NCBI RefSeq assembly: GCF_000769405.2 | Contig: NZ_CP053439.1 | Span: 1,674,001-1,738,000 of the forward strand | Direction of reading: 5' to 3' | Source of the DNA: Rhizobium brockwellii | GTDB taxonomy: Bacteria > Pseudomonadota > Alphaproteobacteria > Rhizobiales > Rhizobiaceae | DNA length: 64,000 nucleotides | In this document: positions 62,376-64,000 of the stretch, piece by piece | Numbering within the stretch: position 1 is the first letter of the stretch | Layout: every line of letters starts with the position of its first letter | Position numbers and translations under genes: made by a program | Notes under the pieces: generated by a model | What the model saw: only the letters and a program-made list of their open reading frames with translations | Told to the model about the DNA's origin: nothing | Databases searched by the model: none

Positions 62376-63593
62376 ATGGAAGAGTTTCACAAAGTCCGGC
62401 GTTTGCCGCCTTATGTTTTCGAACAGGTCAACCGTTTGAAAGCAAGCGCGCGAGCGGGCGGCGCCGATATCATCGATCTCGGCATGGGAAACCCCGACCT
62501 TCCCACTCCCCAGTCGATCGTCGACAAGCTGTGCGAGGTCGTGCAGGATCCGCGCACGCACCGTTACTCGTCGTCCAAGGGCATTCCTGGGCTGCGCCGT
62601 GCCCAGGCCGCCTATTATGCCCGCCGTTTCGGCGTCAAGCTCAACCCGGATACGCAGGTCGTCGCCACCTTGGGCTCCAAGGAAGGCTTCGCCAACATGG
62701 CGCAGGCAATTACCGCGCCCGGCGATGTGATCCTTTGCCCGAACCCCACCTATCCGATCCACGCCTTCGGCTTCCTGATGGCCGGTGGCGTGATCCGCTC
62801 CATGTCGGTGGAGCCGGATGCGAGCTTCTTCGAACCGCTCGAACGTGCCGTTCGGCATTCGATCCCGAAGCCATTGGCGCTGATCCTCAACTACCCCTCG
62901 AATCCGACGGCTTTTGTCGCGACGCTCGATTTCTACAAGGACGTCATCGCCTTTGCGAAAAAGCACGACATCATCGTGCTTTCCGACCTTGCCTATTCGG
63001 AAATCTACTTCAACGGCGCCCCGCCGCCGTCGGTTCTCGAAGTGCCGGGCGCGATGGACGTGACGGTCGAGTTCACCTCGATGTCGAAGACCTTCTCCAT
63101 GCCCGGCTGGCGCATGGGCTTTGCCGTCGGCAACGAGCGGCTGATCGCGGCGCTCACCCGCGTCAAGTCCTATCTCGACTACGGCGCCTTCACGCCGATC
63201 CAGGTGGCGGCGACGCATGCGCTGAACGGCGATGGTTCCGATATTGCGGAAGTCCGCAACGTCTATAAACGTCGCCGCGATGTCATGGTCGAAAGCTTCG
63301 GCAAGGCCGGGTTCGAGGTGCCGCCGCCGGCTGCGACAATGTTCGCCTGGGCGAAGATCCCGGAAAAGTTCCGTCATCTCGGTTCGCTGGAATTCTCCAA
63401 GCTGCTGGTCGAGAAGGCCGACGTCGCCGTTGCCCCGGGCATCGGCTTCGGCGAGATGGGCGACGACTATGTCCGTCTGGCACTTGTCGAGAATGAACAC
63501 CGCATCCGCCAGGCTGCGCGCAACATCAAGAAGTTCATGTCGACGGCAGACGAGACGATGCACAACGTCATCTCGCTGAACGCACACCGCTAA
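62376..63593 (+). CDS. Alanine-type PLP aminotransferase (AlaC-like)
   Basis: A 405-residue fold-type I aminotransferase of the AlaC/LL-DAP type: MGNPDLPTPQSIVDKL, RYSSSKGIPGLRRAQAAYYARRFG, ATLGSKEGFANMA, LNYPSNPTAFVA, LSDLAYSEIYF (PLP Asp) and FTSMSKTFSMPGWRMGF with the Schiff-base Lys at 238. The frame is open from 62,157, but the ATG at 62,376 (MEEFHKVRRLPPYVF) was chosen for its GGGGA site and family start. hom follows 61 bases downstream on the same strand, so the two may form an amino-acid operon. Confidence 0.93.
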   Translation: MEEFHKVRRLPPYVFEQVNRLKASARAGGADIIDLGMGNPDLPTPQSIVDKLCEVVQDPRTHRYSSSKGIPGLRRAQAAYYARRFGVKLNPDTQVVATLGSKEGFANMAQAITAPGDVILCPNPTYPIHAFGFLMAGGVIRSMSVEPDASFFEPLERAVRHSIPKPLALILNYPSNPTAFVATLDFYKDVIAFAKKHDIIVLSDLAYSEIYFNGAPPPSVLEVPGAMDVTVEFTSMSKTFSMPGWRMGFAVGNERLIAALTRVKSYLDYGAFTPIQVAATHALNGDGSDIAEVRNVYKRRRDVMVESFGKAGFEVPPPAATMFAWAKIPEKFRHLGSLEFSKLLVEKADVAVAPGIGFGEMGDDYVRLALVENEHRIRQAARNIKKFMSTADETMHNVISLNAHR

Positions 63594-63604
63594 TCCAACC
63601 GTTG

Positions 63605-63627
63605 GGCAGCCGCGTCATGCGGCTGCC
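63605..63627. other. Hairpin between aminotransferase and hom
   Basis: GGCAGCCGC-GTCAT-GCGGCTGCC is a perfect 9-bp stem with a 5-base loop, 11 bases after the aminotransferase stop and 28 bases before the hom start. No T-run follows. It may be an mRNA processing or stabilising stem in a two-gene transcript. Confidence 0.5.
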
Positions 63628-63654
63628 GCCACACAGACATTTCAGGATCGATCC

Positions 63655-64000
63655 ATGGCAGATGCCCTCAAAATCGGCATTGCGGGCTTGGGCACCGTTG
63701 GCGCCTCGCTTGTCCGCATCATTCAGCAGAAAAGCAACGAGCTTGCCGTCACCTGCGGGCGTCCGATTACCATCACGGCCGTCTCTGCGCGTGACAGGAC
63801 AAGGGACCGCGGCATCGATCTTTCCACTGTTACCTGGTTCGACCGGCCGGAAGATCTTGCCGAAAAAGGCGATATCGACGTCTTCGTCGAGCTGATGGGC
63901 GGCGCCGAAGGGGCGGCCAACATCTCTGTGCGCGCCGCACTTCAGCGTGGTCTCCATGTGGTGACAGCCAACAAGGCGCTGCTTGCCTATCACGGCGTCG
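63655..64000 (+). CDS. hom: Homoserine dehydrogenase, partial (N-terminus)
   Basis: The first 115 residues of homoserine dehydrogenase, which reduces aspartate semialdehyde to homoserine for Met, Thr and Ile. The NAD-binding GIAGLGTVGASL and the DVFVELMGG and VTANKALLAYHG segments are typical. The frame is open at the right edge of the window. The ATG at 63,655 has a CAGGATCG stretch upstream; no internal defects are seen. Confidence 0.93.
   Translation, partial: MADALKIGIAGLGTVGASLVRIIQQKSNELAVTCGRPITITAVSARDRTRDRGIDLSTVTWFDRPEDLAEKGDIDVFVELMGGAEGAANISVRAALQRGLHVVTANKALLAYHGV

Noticed and set aside
61788..63587. A 599-codon minus-strand frame opposite the lipoprotein and AlaC-like genes
   Set aside because: The translation is Arg/His/Asp-rich without motifs, and both plus-strand genes are well supported by motifs and ribosome sites.

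Overview
The window joins two kinds of DNA. Positions 1 to about 41,180 are the right-hand part of an integrative and conjugative element (ICE) of the Tn4371-like family found in alphaproteobacteria. Positions from about 41,180 to 64,000 are ordinary chromosome of a Rhizobium-like host. Evidence for the host is the gene content and order (map, ruvX, gatC-gatA, gatB, NDUFA12 homologue, aat-accC-accB-aroQ, dsbA, class I phaC, homoserine dehydrogenase), the all-GC-rich codon use, and three copies of a RIME-type rhizobial intergenic repeat.

ICE layout, left to right. 1-6,981 (minus strand) is the transfer region: trbC (cut by the window edge), trbB ATPase, a CopG-like protein, traG/VirD4 coupling protein, a DUF3363 relaxase, a VirB1-like lytic transglycosylase and a DUF736 protein. 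7,027-10,365 holds TraF protease, DUF2840, a ribbon-helix-helix protein, ParA, three iterons, RepA and an excisionase-like HTH, so the element has plasmid-type replication and partition genes. 10,491-12,509 holds RovC/DUF2285 regulators (one with a frame break), an XRE regulator and a second DUF736 protein. 13,068-27,619 is the maintenance backbone: small membrane proteins, a DUF2493 protein, a Toprim gene split by an IS110/IS1111 element, a very large methyltransferase-like/strawberry-notch helicase protein, ParB and a DUF932 protein. The last three large genes each carry a similar structured leader.

27,826-39,548 is cargo, and looks like a defence island of two back-to-back modules plus a toxin-antitoxin pair. 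Module 1 (plus strand) is a tightly overlapping operon: XRE regulator, MmeI-like DNA methyltransferase, an unrecognised protein, a DExH helicase and a GIY-YIG (T5orf172-type) nuclease. I do not recognise this combination as a named system, and it is the best candidate here for something undescribed. Module 2 (minus strand) is a HigBA-like pair followed by an Eco57I-like methyltransferase and a PD-(D/E)xK nuclease. The ICE ends with a tyrosine integrase at 39,734-40,987.

The ICE is inserted inside radC. The chromosomal radC reading frame stops after its HNHP residues, the first part of the JAMM catalytic motif, and runs into ICE sequence. The other half of radC should lie beyond the left edge. 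No tRNA, rRNA or CRISPR array was seen. All statements on families come from reading motifs by eye; no search was run.
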